Source: Hydractinia symbiolongicarpus (taxonomy: Eukaryota; Cnidaria; Hydrozoa; Anthoathecata; Hydractiniidae). Taken from it: a stretch of DNA of 64,000 nucleotides. The first letter of the stretch is position 1. Every line of letters starts with the position of its first letter. Location: positions 2,482,001 to 2,546,000 of the forward strand of contig NC_079876.1 of assembly GCF_029227915.1 (NCBI RefSeq). Direction: 5' to 3'. The notes under the pieces were generated by a model. It had not been told where the DNA came from. It searched no databases and worked only from the letters and a program-made list of their open reading frames with translations. A program made the translations under genes and the position numbers. Of this stretch, positions 1 through 12,129 are shown in pieces.

Positions 1-778
1 TTTTGATGAGACGCTGAATAAAAGAAGTTTAATCGCCGGCAAACGAAACCTGCAATTTCCCGTAAATCCTGGACTCGGCCCGTATAGTCAAAAGTATACA
101 AAGAAAGTACCCAGGGAGTAAACTCATTTCCCAAACGATTTTTTAAATTATTATTTCACCACTAAAGCCCATGAGACTTGTAGTTTTTAAAAATGTTTTC
201 ATTTTTGATGAGACGCTTAATGAAAGTGGTTTATTCGCCAGCAAACGAAAATCCGCGATTTCCCGTAAATTCCGGGCTTGGCCCGTATAGTCGAATTTTT
301 ACAAAGAAAGTACCCTGTGAGTAAACTCATTTCCAAAACGATTTTTTAAATTATCTTTTCACCACTAAAACGCATGAGACTTGTAGTTTTCAAAAATGTT
401 TTCATTTTTGATGAGACGCTGAATAAAAGAAGTTTAATCGACGGCAAACGAAAACCCGCCATTTCCCGTAAACCCCGGGCTCGACCCGTATTGTCAAAAG
501 TATACAGAGAAAGTACCCAGGGAGTAAACTCATTTCCCGAACGAATTTTTATATTATTTTTTTACCACTAAACGCATGAGACTTGTAGTTTTCAAAAATA
601 TTTTCATATTTGATGGGACGCGGAATAAAAGAAGTTTAATCGCCGGCAAACGAAGATCCGCGATTTCCCGTAAATCCCGGACTCGGCCCGTATAGTCAAA
701 ATTATACAAAGAAAGTACCCAGGGAGTAAACTCATTTCCCGAACGATTTTTTAAATTATTTTTTCACCACTAAAACGC

Positions 779-981
779 ATGAGACTTGTAGTTTTCAAAA
801 ATGTTTTCATTTTTGATGAGACGCTGAATAAAAGAAGTTTAATCGCCGGCAAACGAAAACCTGCGATTTCCCGTAAATCCCGGACTCGGCCCGTATAGTC
901 AAAAGTATACAAAGAAAGTACCCAGGGAGTAAACTCATTTCCCGAACGATTTTTTAAATTACTTTTTCACCACTAAAACGC
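779..981 (+). repeat. Family A1 monomer (reference copy, 203 bp)
   Basis: Used here as the reference monomer. Diagnostic states are gaataaaagaag, aaaacctgcg, cccggactcggcccg, tatagtcaaaag and cccgaacg. Many copies have ttactttttcacc in the tail. By hand count of a consensus copy the composition is about 37% GC with 12 CpG dinucleotides. A1 is the second member of the F-A1-A2-G-H pentamer. Variants include a copy set with ctttgag in place of cttgtag (6449, 8886, 26332 and later) and a set with tttctgatgag and cataag (39461, 44729, 46350, 50603). Confidence 0.9.
795..816. other. 9-bp dyad with TTTT loop, present in most monomers
   Basis: In the reference monomer tcaaaaatg is followed by tttt and then catttttga. 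The two 9-base arms are perfect reverse complements, making a 22-bp imperfect palindrome able to form a hairpin or cruciform. The same element lies near consensus positions 18-39 of most A1, B2, C, H and D copies. Copies with taaaaatg (A2, G, E2) keep at least 7 pairs. Family F and most B1 copies have changes in the arms. Function is unknown. Confidence 0.85.
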
Positions 982-1183
982 ATGAGACTTGTAGTTTTTT
1001 AAAATGTTTTCATTTTTGATGAGACGCTGAATAAAAGAAGTTTAATCGCCGGCAAACGAAACCTGCGATTTCCCGTAAATCCTGGACTCGGCCCGTATAG
1101 TCCAAAGTATACAAAGAAAGTACCCAGGGAGTAAACTCATTTTCCGAACGATTTTTTAAATTATTTTTTCACCACTAAAACGC

Positions 1184-1407
1184 ATGAGTCTTGTAGTTTT
1201 AAAAAATGTTTTCATATTTGATGAGACGCTTAATGAAAGAGGTTTAATCGCCGGCAAACGAAATCCCGCGATTTCCCGTAAATCCTGGGCTTGGCCCATA
1301 TAGTCGAATGTATAAAAAGAAAGTACCTAGGGAGTAAACTCATTTCCCAAACGATTTTATAATTTTTTTTATAATTTTTATAATTTTTTTTTTCACCACT
1401 AAAACGC
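1184..1407 (+). repeat. Expanded B0 monomer, 224 bp
   Basis: A B0 copy (catatttgatgagacgctt, gtacctagggag) lengthened by about 21 bp in its AT-rich tail. The extra sequence at about 1354-1393 contains three spaced tataat units (at 1358, 1370 and 1379) separated by T runs. It looks like replication-slippage expansion of the normal T-rich tail. This is the longest monomer I found in the window. The tataat units should not be read as promoters. Confidence 0.85.
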
Positions 1408-3001
1408 ATGAGACTTGTAGTTTTTAAAAATGTTTTCATTTTTGATGAGACGCTGAATAAAAGAAGTTTAATCGCCGGCAAACGAAAACCTGCGATTTCC
1501 CGTAAATCCCGGACTCGGCCCCTATAGTAAAGAAAGTACCCGGGATGTAAACTCGTTTCCCGAACGATTTTTTAAATTATTATTTCACCACTAAAACCCA
1601 TGAGACTTATAGTTTTTAAAAATGTTTTCATTTTTGATGAGACGCTGAAAAAAAGAAGTTAAATCGCCGGCAAACGAAATCCCGCCATTTCCCGTAAACC
1701 CATGACTCGGCCCGTATAGTCAAAAGTATACAAAGAAATTACCCAGGGAGTAAACTCATTTTCCGAACGATTTTTTAATTTATTTTTTCACCACTACAAC
1801 GCATGAGACTTGTAGTTTTTAAAAATGTTTTCATTTTTGATGAGACGCTGAATAAAAGAAGTTTAATCGCCGGCAAACGAAAACCTGCGATTTCCCATAA
1901 ATCCCGGACTCGGCCCGTATAGTAAAGAAAGTACCCGGGATGTAAAGTCATTTCCCGAACGATTTCTTAAAATATTTTTTCACCACTAAAACGCATGAGA
2001 CTTGTAGTTTTCAAAAATGTTTTCATTTTTGATGAGACGCTAAATAAAAGAAGTTTAATCGCCGGCAAACGAAAACCTGCGATTTCCCGTAAATCCCGGA
2101 CTCGGCCCGTATAGTAAAGAAAGTACCCGGGATGTAAACTCATTTCCTGAACGATTTTTTAAATTTTTATTTCACCACTAAAACCCATGAGACTTATAGT
2201 TTTTAAAAATGTTTTCATTTTTGATGAGACGCTGAAAAAAAGAAGTTATATCGCCGGCAAACGAAATCCCGCCATTTCCCGTAAACCCAGGACTCGGCCC
2301 GTATAGTCAAAAGTATACAAAGAAATTACCCAGGGAGTAAATTCATTTTCCGAACGATTTTTTAAATTATTTTTTCACCACTACAACGCATGAGACTTGT
2401 AGTTTTTAAAAATGTTTTCATTTTTGATGAGACGCTGAATAAAAGAAGTTTAATCGCCGGCAAACGAAAACCCGCCATTTCCCGTAAACCCGGGACTCGG
2501 CCCGTATAGTCAAAAGTATACAAAGAAAGTACCCAGGGAGTAAACTCATTTTTTCCGAACGATTTTTTAAATTATTTTTTCACCACTACAACGCATGAGA
2601 CTTGTAGTTTTCAAAAATGTTTTCATTTTTAATGAGACGCTGAATAAAAGAAGTTTATTCGCACTCAAACGAAAATCCGCGATTTCCCGTAAATCCCGGA
2701 CTCGGCCCGTATAGTCCAAAGTATACAAAGAAAGTACCCAGGGAGTAAACTCATTTTCCGAACGATTTTTTAAATTATTTTTTCACCACTAAAACGCATG
2801 AGACTTGTAGTTTTCAAAAATGTTTTCATATTTGATGAGACGCCTAATGAAAGAGGTTTAATCGCCGGCAAACGAAATCCCGCGATTTCCCGTAAATCCC
2901 GGGCTTGGCCCGTATAGTCGAATGTATACAAAGAAAGTACCTAGGGAGTAAACTCATTTCCCGAACGATTTTTTAATTTTTTTTTTTCACCACTAAAACG
3001 C
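1184..3001 (+). repeat. D/E-rich tract
   Basis: Order is B0 (224 bp) at 1184, D at 1408, E at 1600, D at 1803, D at 1995, E at 2187, E2 at 2390, C at 2595 and B0 at 2799. The neighbouring D-E pairs are partial repeats of one another. The same vocabulary reappears at 35.2-37.2, 57.3-58.7 and 62.3-63.3 kb, which suggests one ancestral HOR (B0-A/D-D-E-E2-C) scattered by later rearrangement. Confidence 0.82.
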
Positions 3002-6000
3002 ATGAGACTTGTAGTTTTCAAAAATGTTTTCATTTTTGATGAGACGCTGAATAAAAGAAGTTTAATCGCCGGCAAACGAAAACCTGCGATTTCCCGTAAA
3101 TCCCGGACTCGGCCCGTATAGTCAAAAGTATACAAAGAAAGTACCCAGGGAGTAAACTCATTTCCCGAACGATTTTTTAAATTATTTTTTCACCACTAAA
3201 ACGCATGAGACTTGTAGTTTTCAAAAATGTTTTCATTTTTGATGAGACGCTGAATAAAAGAAGTTTAATCGCCGGCAAACAAAAACCTGCGATTTCCCGT
3301 AAATCCCGGACTCGGCCCGTATAGTCAAAAGTATACAAAGAAAGTACCCAGGGAGTAAACTCATTTCCCGAACGATTTTTTAAATTACTTTTTCACCACT
3401 AAAACGCATGAGACTTGTAGTTTTTAAAAATGTTTTCATTTTTGATGAGACGCTGAATAAAAGAAGTTTAATCGCCGGGAAAACGAAACCTGCAATTTCC
3501 CGTAAATCCTGGACTCGGCCCGTATAATCAAAAGTATACAAAGAAAGTACCCAGGGAGTAAACTCATTTCCCAAACGATTTTTTAAATTATTATTTCACC
3601 ACTAAAGCCCATGAGACTTGTAGTTTTTAAAAATGTTTTCATTTTTGATGAGACGCTTAATGAAAGTGATTTAATCGCCAGCAAACGAAAACCCGCGATT
3701 TCCCGTAAATCCCGGGCTTGGCCCGTATAGTCGAATGTTTACAAAGAAAGGACCCTGTGAGTAAACTTATTTCCAAAACGATTTTTTTAAATTATCTTTT
3801 CACCACTAAAACGCATGAGACTTGTAGTTTTCAAAAATGTTTTAATTTTTGATGAGACGCTGAATAAAAGAAGTTTAATCGCCGGCAAACGAAAACCCGC
3901 CATTTCCCGTAAACCCCGGACTCGACCCGTCTAGTCAAAAGTATACAGAGAAAGTACCCAGGGAGTAAACTCATTTCCCGAACGATTTTTTATATTATTT
4001 TTTTACCACTAAACGCATGAGACTTGTAGTTTTCAAAAATATTTTCATATTTGATGGGACGCTGAATAAAAGAAGTTTAATCGCCGGCAAACGAAGATGC
4101 GCGATTTCCCGTAAATCCCGGACTCGGCCCGTATAGTCAAAAGTATACAAAGAAAGTACCCAGGGAGTAAACTCATTTCCCAAACGATTTTTTAAATTAT
4201 TTTTTCACCACTAAAACGCATGAGACTTGTAGTTTTCAAAAATGTTTTCATTTTTGATGAGACGCTGAATAAAAGAAGTTTAATCGCCGGCAAACGAAAA
4301 CCTGCGATTTCCCGTTAATCCCGGACTCGGCCCGTATAGTCAAAAGTATACAAAGAAAGTACCCAGGGAGTAAACTCATTTCCCGAACGATTTTTTAAAT
4401 TACTTTTTCACCACTAAAACGCATGAGACTTGTAGTTTTTAAAAATGTTTTCATTTTTGATGAGACGCTGAATAAAAGAAGTTTAATCGCCGGCAAACGA
4501 AAACCCGCCATTTCCCGTAAACCCCGGACTCGACCGGTATAGTCAAAAGTATACAGAGAAAGTACCCAGGGAGTAAACTCATTTCCCGAACGATTTTTTA
4601 TATTATTTTTTTACCACTAAAACGCATGAGACGTTGAGTTTTCAAAAATGTTTTCATTTTTGATGAGACGCTGAATAAAAGAAGTTTAATCGCCGGCAAA
4701 CGAAACCTGCGATTTCCCGTAAATCCTGGACTCGGCCCGTATAGTCAAAAGTATACAAAGAAAGTACCCAGGGAGTAAACTCATTTCCCAAACGATTTTT
4801 TAAGTTATTATTTCACCACTAAAGCCCATGAGACTTGTTGTTTTTAAAAATGTTTTCATTTTTGATGAGACGCTTAATGAAAGTGGTTTAATCGCCAGCA
4901 AACGAAAACCCGCGATTTCCCGTAAATCCCGGGCTTGGCCTGTATAGTCGAATGTTTACAAAGAAAGTACCCTGTGAGTAAACTCATTTCCAAAACGATT
5001 TTTTAAATTATCTTTTCACCACTAAAACGCATGAGACTTGTAGTTTTCAAAAATGTTTTCATTTTTGATGAGACGCTGAATGAAAGAAGTTTAATCGCCG
5101 GCAAACGAAAACCCGCCATTTCCCGTAAACCCCGGACTCGACCCGTATAGTCAAAAGTATACAGAGAAAGTACCCAGGGAGTAAACTCATTTCCCAAACG
5201 ATTTTTTAAATTATTATTTCACCACTAAAGCCCATGAGACTTGTAGTTTTTAAAAATGTTTTCATTTTTGATGAGACGCTTAATGAAAGTGATTTAATCG
5301 CCAGCAAACGAAAACCCGCGATTTCCCGTAAATCCCGGGCTTGGCCCGTATAGTCGAATGTTTACAAAGAAAGGACCCTGTGAGTAAACTCATTTCCAAA
5401 ACGATTTTTTAAATTATCTTTTCACCACTAAAACGCATGAGACTTGTAGTTTTCAAAAATGTTTTAATTTTTGATGAGACGCTGAATAAAAGAAGTTTAA
5501 TCGCCGGCAAACGAAAACCCGCCATTTCCCGTAAACCCCGGACTCGACCCGTATAGTCAAAAGTATACAGAGAAAGTACCCAGGGAGTAAACTCATTTCC
5601 CGAACGATTTTTTATATTATTTTTTTACCACTAAACGCATGAGACTTGTAGTTTTCAAAAATATTTTCATATTTGATGGGACGCTATATAAAAGAAGTTT
5701 AATCGCCGGCAAACGAAGATGCGCGATTTCACGTAAATCCCGGACTCGGCCCGTATAGTCAAAAGTATACAAAGAAAGTACCCAGGGAGTAAACTCATTT
5801 CCCGAACGATTTTTTAAATTATTTTTTCACCACTAAAACGCATGAGACTTGTAGTTTTTAAAAATGTTTTCATTTTTGATGAGACGCTGAATAAAAGAAG
5901 TGTAATCGCCGGCAAACGAAACCTGCGATTTCCCGTAAATCCTGGACTCGGCCCGTATAGTCAAAAGTATACAGAGAAAGTACCCAGGGAGTAAACTCAT

Positions 6001-6884
6001 TTCCCAAACGATTTTTTAAATTATTATTTCACCACTAAAGCCCATGAGACTTGTAGTTTTTAAAAATGTTTTCATTTTTGATGAGACGCTTATTGAAAGT
6101 GATTTAATCGCCAGCAAACGAAAACCCGCGATTTCCCGTAAATCCCGGGCTTGGCCCGTATAGTCGAATGTTTACAAAGAAAGTACCCTGTGAGTAAACT
6201 CATTTCCAAAACGATTTTTTAAATTATCTTTTCACCACTAAAACGCATGAGACTTGTAGTTTTCAAAAATGTTTTCATTTTTGATGAGACGCTGAATAAA
6301 AGAAGTTTAATCGCCGGCAAACGAAAACCCGCCATTTCCCGTAAACCCCGGACTCGACCCGTATAGTCAAAAGTATACAGAGAAAGTACCCAGGGAGTAA
6401 ACTCATTTCCCGAACGATTTTTTATATTATTTTTTTACCACTAAAACGCATGAGACTTTGAGTTTTCAAAAATGTTTTCATTTTTGATAAGACGCTGAAT
6501 AAAAGAAGTTTAATCGCCGGCAAACGAAAACCTGCGATTTCCCGTAAATCCCGGATTCGGCCCGTATAGTCAAAAGTATACAAAGAAAGTACCCAGGGAG
6601 TAAACTCATTTCCCGAACGATTTTTTAAATTACTTTTTCACCACTAAAACGCATGAGACTTGTAGTTTTTAAAAATGTTTTCATTTTTGATGAGACGCTG
6701 AATAAAAGAAGTTTAATCGCCGGCAAACGAAACCTGCGATTTCCCGTAAATCCTGGACTCGGCCCGTATAGTCAAAAGTATACAAAGAAAGTACCCAGGG
6801 AGTAAACTCATTTCCCAAACGATTTTTTATTTTTTATTATTTCACCACTAAAGCCCTTGAGACTTGTTGTTTTTAAAAATGTTT
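3002..6884 (+). repeat. Irregular A2-G-H-F-A1 pentamer tract
   Basis: Two A1 copies (3002 and 3205) are followed by A2 at 3408 and then repeated runs of G-H-F-A1-A2 with members dropped or recombined. At 4423 an A-left/H-right hybrid replaces A2. At 5031 an H copy acquires an A2 tail (cccaaacg, actaaagccc) and passes directly to G. A gtgattt variant of G marks 3.66, 5.29 and 6.1 kb. Confidence 0.78.
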
Positions 6885-7278
6885 TCATTTTTGATGAGAC
6901 GCTTAATGAAAGTGGTTTAATCGCCAGCAAACGAAAACCCGCGATTTCCCGTAAATCCCGAGCTTGGCCCGTATAGTCGAATGTTTACAAAGAAAGTACC
7001 CTGTGAGTAAACTCATTTCCAAAACGATTTTTTAAATTATCTTTTCACCACTAAAACGCATGAGACTTGTAGTTTTCAAAAATGTGTTCATTTTTGATGA
7101 GACGCTGAATGAAAGAAGTTTAATCGCCGGCAAACGAAAACCCGCCATTTCCCGTAAACCCCGGACTCGACCCGTATAGTCAAAAGTATACAGAGAAAGT
7201 ACCCAGGGAGTAAACTCATTTCCCGAACGATTTTTTATATTATTTTTTTACCACTAAACGCATGAGACTTGTAGTTTT
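5745..7278 (+). repeat. Dispersed duplication, copy 1 (partner ~8180-9713)
   Basis: Order is A2-G-H-A1(ctttgag)-A2-G(cttgagacttgttg)-H. Both copies share private states: ctttgag with gataagacg, ggattcggcccg, a tail reading gattttttattttttattat, and cccttgagacttgttg. The offset is about 2435 bp (12 monomers). Edges are approximate and were taken where the alignments begin to disagree. Confidence 0.82.
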
Positions 7279-8179
7279 CAAAAATATTTTCATATTTGAT
7301 GGGACGCTGAATAAAAGAAGTTTAATCGCCGGCAAACGAAGATCCGCGATTTACCGTAAATCCCGGACTCGGCCCGTATAGTCAAATGTATACAAAGAAA
7401 GTACCCAGGGAGTAAACTCATTTCCCGAACGATTTTTTGAATTATTTTTTCACCACTAAAACGCATGAGACTTGTAGTTTTCAAAAATGTTTTCATTTTT
7501 GATGAGACGCTTAATGAAAGAGGTTTAATCGCCGGAAAACGAAAACCCGCGATTTCCCGTAAATCCCGGGCTTGGCCCGTATAGTCGAATGTATGCAAAG
7601 AAAGTACCCTGTGAGTAAATTCATTTCCTGAACGATTTTTTAAATTAATTTTTCACCACTACAACGCATGAGACTTGTACTTTTCAAAAATGTTTTCATT
7701 TTTGATGAGACGCTGAATAAAAGAAGTTTATTCGCACTCAAACGAAAATCCGCGATTTCCCGTAAATCCCGGACTCGGCCCGTATAGTCAAAAGTATACA
7801 AAGAAAGTACCCAGGGAGTAAACTCATTTCCCGAACGATTTTTTAAAATATTTTTTCACCACTAAAACGCATGAGACTTGTAGTTTTCAAAAAATTTTTC
7901 ATTTTTGATGAGACGCTTAATGAAAGAGGTTTAATCGCCGGCAAACGAAATCCCGCGTTTTCCCGTAAATCCGGGGCTTGGCCCGTATAGTCGAATGTAT
8001 ACAAAGAAAGTACCCAGGGAGTAAACTCATTTCCCGAACGATTTTTTGAATTATTTTTTCACCACTAAAACGCATGAGACTTGTAGTTTTCAAAAATGTT
8101 TTTATTTTTGATGAGACGCTTAATGAAAGAGGTTTAATCGCCGGAAAACGAAAACCCGCGATTTCCCGTAAACCCCGGA

Positions 8180-9713
8180 CTCGACCCGTATAGTCAAAAG
8201 TATACAAAGAAAGTACCCAGGGAGTAAACTCATTTCCCGAACGATTTTTTAAATTATTTTTTCACCACTAAAACGCATGAGACTTGTAGTTTTTAAAAAT
8301 GTTTTCATTTTTGATGAGACGCTGAATAAAAGAAGTTTAATCGCCGGCAAACGAAACCTGCGATTTCCCGTAAATCCTGGACTCGGCCCGTATAGTCAAA
8401 AGTATACAGAGAAAGTACCCAGGGAGTAAACTCATTTCCCAAACGATTTTTTAAATTATTATTTCACCACTAAAGCCCATGAGACTTGTAGTTTTTAAAA
8501 ATGTTTTCATTTTTGATGAGACGCTTAATGAAAGTGATTTAATCGCCAGCAAACGAAAACCCGCGATTTCCCGTAAATCCCGGGCTTGGCCCGTATAGTC
8601 GAATGTTTACAAAGAAAGTACCCTGTGAGTAAACTCATTTCCAAAACGATTTTTTAAATTATCTTTTCACCACTAAAACGCATGAGACTTGTAGTTTTCA
8701 AAAATGTTTTCATTTTTGATGAGACGCTGAATAAAAGAAGTTTAATCGCCGGCAAACGAAAACCCGCCATTTCCCGTAAACCCCGGACTCGACCCGTATA
8801 GTCAAAAGTATACAGAGAAAGTACCCAGGGAGTAAACTCATTTCCCGAACGATTTTTTATATAATTTTTTTACCACTAAAACGCATGAGACTTTGAGTTT
8901 TCAAAAATGTTTTCATTTTTGATAAGACGCTGAATAAAAGAAGTTTAATCGCCGGCAAACGAAAACCTGCGATTTCCCGTAAATCCCGGATTCGGCCCGT
9001 ATAGTCAAAAGTATACAAAGAAAGTACCCAGGGAGTAAATTCATTTCCCGAACGATTTTTTAAATTACTTTTTCACCACTAAAACGCATGAGACTTGTAG
9101 TTTTTAAAAATGTTTTCATTTTTGATGAGACGCTGAATAAAAGAAGTTTAATCGCCGGCAAACGAAACCTGCGATTTCCCGTAAATCCTGGACTCGGCCC
9201 GTATAGTCAAAAGTATACAAAGAAAGTACCCAGGGAGTAAACTCATTTCCCAAACGATTTTTTATTTTTTATTATTTCACCACTAAAGCCCTTGAGACTT
9301 GTTGTTTTTAAAAATGTTTTCATTTTTGATGAGACGCTTAATGAAAGTGGTTTAATCGCCAGCAAACGAAAACCCGCGATTTCCCGTAAATCCCGGGCTT
9401 GGCCCGTATAGTCGAATGTTTACAAAGAAAGTACCCTGTGAGTAAACTCATTTCCAAAACGATTTTTTAAATTATCTTTTCACCACTAAAACGCATGAGA
9501 CTTGTAGTTTTCAAAAATGTATTCGTTTTTGATGAGACGCTGAATGAAAGAAGTTTAATCGCCGGCAAACGAAAACCCGCCATTTCCCGTAAACCCCGGA
9601 CTCGACCCGTATAGTCAAAAGTATACAGAGAAAGTACCCAGGGAGTAAACTCATTTCCCGAACGATTTTTTATATTATTTTTTTACCACTAAACGCATGA
9701 GACTTGTAGTTTT
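8180..9713 (+). repeat. Dispersed duplication, copy 2 (partner ~5745-7278)
   Basis: Same monomer order and private variants as the partner. Differences include tgtattcgttttt near 9520 where the partner has tgtgttcattttt near 7085. This copy lies inside the larger block duplicated at 15.0-21.3 kb, so a third version is present at about 16.3-17.8 kb. Confidence 0.82.
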
Positions 9714-11521
9714 TAAAAATGTTTTCATTTTTGATGAGACGCTGAATAAAAGAAGTTTAATCGCCGGCAAACGAGACCTGCAATTTCCCGTAAATCCTGG
9801 ACTCGGCCCGTATAGTCAAAAGTATACAAAGAAAGTACCCAGGGAGTAAACTCATTTCCCAAACGATTTTTTAAATTATTATTTCACCACTAAAGCCCAT
9901 GAGACTTGTAGTTTTTAAAAATGTTTTCATTTTTGATGAGACGCTTAATGAAAGTGGATTAATCGCCAGCAAACGAAAACCCGCGATTTCCCGTAAATCC
10001 CGGGCTTGGCCCGTATAGTCGAATGTTTACAAAGAAAGTACCCTGTGAGTAAACTCATTTCCAAAACGATTTTTTAAATTATCTTTTCACCACTAAAACG
10101 CATGAGACTTGTAGTTTTCAAAAATGTGTTCATTTTTGATGAGACGCTGAATGAAAGAAGTTTAAGCGCCGGCAAACGAAAACCCGCCATTTCCCGTAAA
10201 CCCCAGACTCGACCCGTATAGTCAAAAGTATACAGAGAAAGTACCCAGGGAGTAAACTCATTTCCCGAACGATTTTTTATATTATTTTTTTACCACTAAA
10301 CGCATGAGACTTGTAGTTTTCAAAAATATTTTCATATTTGATGGGACGCTGAATAAAAGAAGTTTAATCGCCGGCAAACGAAGATCCGCGATTTACCGTA
10401 AATCCCGGACTCGGCCCGTATAGTCAAATGTATACAAAGAAAGTACCCAGGGAGTAAACTCATTTCCCGAACGATTTTTTGAATTATTTTTTCACCACTA
10501 AAACGCATGAGACTTGTACTTTTCAAAAATGTTTTCATTTTTGATGAGGCGCTGAATAAAAGAAGTTTATTCGCACTCAAACGAAAATCCGCGATTTCCC
10601 GTAAATCCCGGACTCGGCCCGTATAGTCAAAAGTATACAAAGAAAGTACCCAGGGAGTAAACTCATTTCCCGAACGATTTTTTAAAATATTTTTTCACCA
10701 CTAAAACGCATGAGACTTGTAGTTTTCAAAAAATTTTTCATTTTTGATGAGACGCTTAATGAAAGAGGTTTAATCGCCGGCAAACGAAATCCCGCGTTTT
10801 CCCGTAAATCCGGGGCTTGGCCCGTATAGTCGAATGTATACAAAGAAAGTACCCAGGGAGTAAACTCATTTCCCGAACGATTTTTTGAATTATTTTTTCA
10901 CCACTAAAACGCATGAGACTTGTAGTTTTCAAAAATGTTTTTATTTTTGATGAGACGCTTAATGAAAGAGGTTTAATCGCCGGAAAACGAAAACCCGCGA
11001 TTTCCCGTAAATCCCGGGCTTGGCCCGTATAGTCGAATGTATACAAAGAAAGTACCCTGTGAGTAAACTCATTTCCTGAACGATTTTTTAAATTAATTTT
11101 TCACCACTACAACGCATGAGACTTGTACTTTTCAAAAATGTTTTCATTTTTGATGAGACGCTGAAGAAAAGAAGTTTATTCGCACTCAAACGAAAATCCG
11201 CGATTTCCCGTAAATCCCGGACTCGGCCCGTATAGTCCAAAGTATACAAAGAAAGTACCCAGGAAGTAAACTCATTTTCCGAACGATTTTTTAAATTATT
11301 TTTTCACCACTAAAACGTATGAGACTTGTAATTTTCAAAAATGTTTTCATATTTGATGAGACGCTGAATAAAAGAAGTTTATTCGCACTCAAACGAAAAT
11401 CCGCGATTTCCCGTAAATCCCGGACTCGGCCCGTATAGTCAAAAGTATACAAAGAAAGTACCCAGGGAGTAAACTCATTTCCCGAACGATTTTTTAAATT
11501 ATTTTTTCACCACTAAAACGC

Positions 11522-11724
11522 ATGAGACTTGTAGTTTTCAAAAAAATTTTCATTTTTGATGAGACGCTTAATGAAAGAGGTTTAATCGCCGGCAAACGAA
11601 ATCCCGCGTTTTCCCGTAAATCCGGGGCTTGGCCCGTATAGTCGAATGTATACAAAGAAAGTACCCAGGAAGTAAACTCATTTCCCGAACGATTTTTTGA
11701 ATTATTTTTTCACCACTAAAACGC
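11522..11724 (+). repeat. Family B1 monomer (exemplar, 203 bp)
   Basis: Diagnostic states are gcttaatgaaagaggttt, gaaatcccgcgttttcccg, taaatccggggcttggcc, gtcgaatgtatac and attttttgaattattttt. Most copies have a changed dyad arm (caaaaaatttttc or similar). B1 is nearly always followed by B2, so the pair behaves as a 406-bp dimer. Confidence 0.9.
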
Positions 11725-11927
11725 ATGAGACTTGTAGTTTTCAAAAATGTTTTCATTTTTGATGAGACGCTTAATGAAAGAGGTTTAATCGCCGGAAAAC
11801 GAAAACCCGCGATTTCCCGTAAATCCCGGGCTTGGCCCGTATAGTCGAATGTATACAAAGAAAGTACCCTGTGAGTAAACTCATTTCCTGAACGATTTTT
11901 TAAATTAATTTTTTACCACTACAACGC
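11725..11927 (+). repeat. Family B2 monomer (exemplar, 203 bp)
   Basis: Diagnostic states are gcttaatgaaagaggttt, gccggaaaacgaaaacccg, cccgggcttggcccg, gtcgaatgtatac, ccctgtgagtaaac, ttcctgaacg and ttaatttttcacc or ttaattttttacc followed by actacaacg. The left half resembles B1. The ccctgtgag block is shared with G, which suggests an old exchange between the two. Confidence 0.9.
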
Positions 11928-12129
11928 ATGAGACTTGTACTTTTCAAAAATGTTTTCATTTTTGATGAGACGCTGAATAAAAGAAGTTTATTCGCACTCA
12001 AACGAAAATCCGCGATTTCCCGTAAATCCCGGACTCGGCCCGTATAGTCCAAAGTATACAAAGAAAGTACCCAGGGAGTAAACTCATTTTCCGAACGATT
12101 TTTTAAATTATTTTTCACCACTAAAACGT
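11928..12129 (+). repeat. Family C monomer (exemplar, 202 bp)
   Basis: Diagnostic states are cttgtacttttc, gtttattcgcactcaaacg, aaaatccgcg, gtccaaagtatac and cattttccgaacg. The ending is commonly actaaaacgtatg. C usually follows B2. A sister form C' carries taattttc at its start and catatttgatgag (11320, 12942, 14767). A local variant reads ttatttgcactc at 61191 and 62207. Confidence 0.9.

Larger units (their letters stand above)
1..1183 (+). repeat. A2-G-H-F-A1 tract, related to 3439-4486
   Basis: Order is A2 (partial, tgcaattt form), G at 171, H at 374, F at 576, A1 at 779, then an A2-left/C-right hybrid at 982 (gtccaaag and cattttccg in its right half). Bases 1 to about 1045 align with about 3439-4486 in the same order, including the shared tgcaattt state. 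More than a handful of single-base differences separate them, so this copy pair is older than the others described below. Confidence 0.8.

Noticed and set aside
155-165. T runs as intrinsic terminators.
   Set aside because: They occur in every monomer as part of the AT-rich tail, with no GC-rich hairpin directly before them.
374-571. Plus-strand open frames of 65-71 codons (here, 35962 and 57703).
   Set aside because: Chance frames across one monomer. They are confined to particular variants and have the same frame problem as the minus-strand set.
840-870. CENP-B box in the region holding cgccggcaaacgaaa (minus strand tttcgtttgccggcg).
   Set aside because: The tttcgtt start agrees with the box, but the central A and the CGGG end required by the NTTCGNNNNANNCGGGN core are missing. 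No family restores them.
868-946. Internal sub-repeat of the monomer: tttcccg occurs twice, 71 bp apart.
   Set aside because: Similarity does not extend beyond about 8-10 bases, so an origin of the monomer from a shorter tandem unit is not supported.
1354-1393. TATAAT boxes as bacterial-type promoters.
   Set aside because: They are part of a slippage expansion in a T-rich tail of a eukaryotic-type satellite, with no -35 element and no downstream gene.
5526-5545. Telomere-like taaaccc in H, E and E2 (gtaaaccccgg).
   Set aside because: A single unit in a fixed place in the monomer, never in tandem.
10756-11046. Open reading frames of 60-107 codons on the minus strand, repeated dozens of times (96-codon form over B1-B2 dimers).
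   Set aside because: They recur because the satellite recurs. The 203-bp period is not a multiple of three, so each monomer is read in a different frame, and small indels or substitutions end the frame. No domain, signal peptide or codon-like conservation is visible, so they are not annotated as genes.
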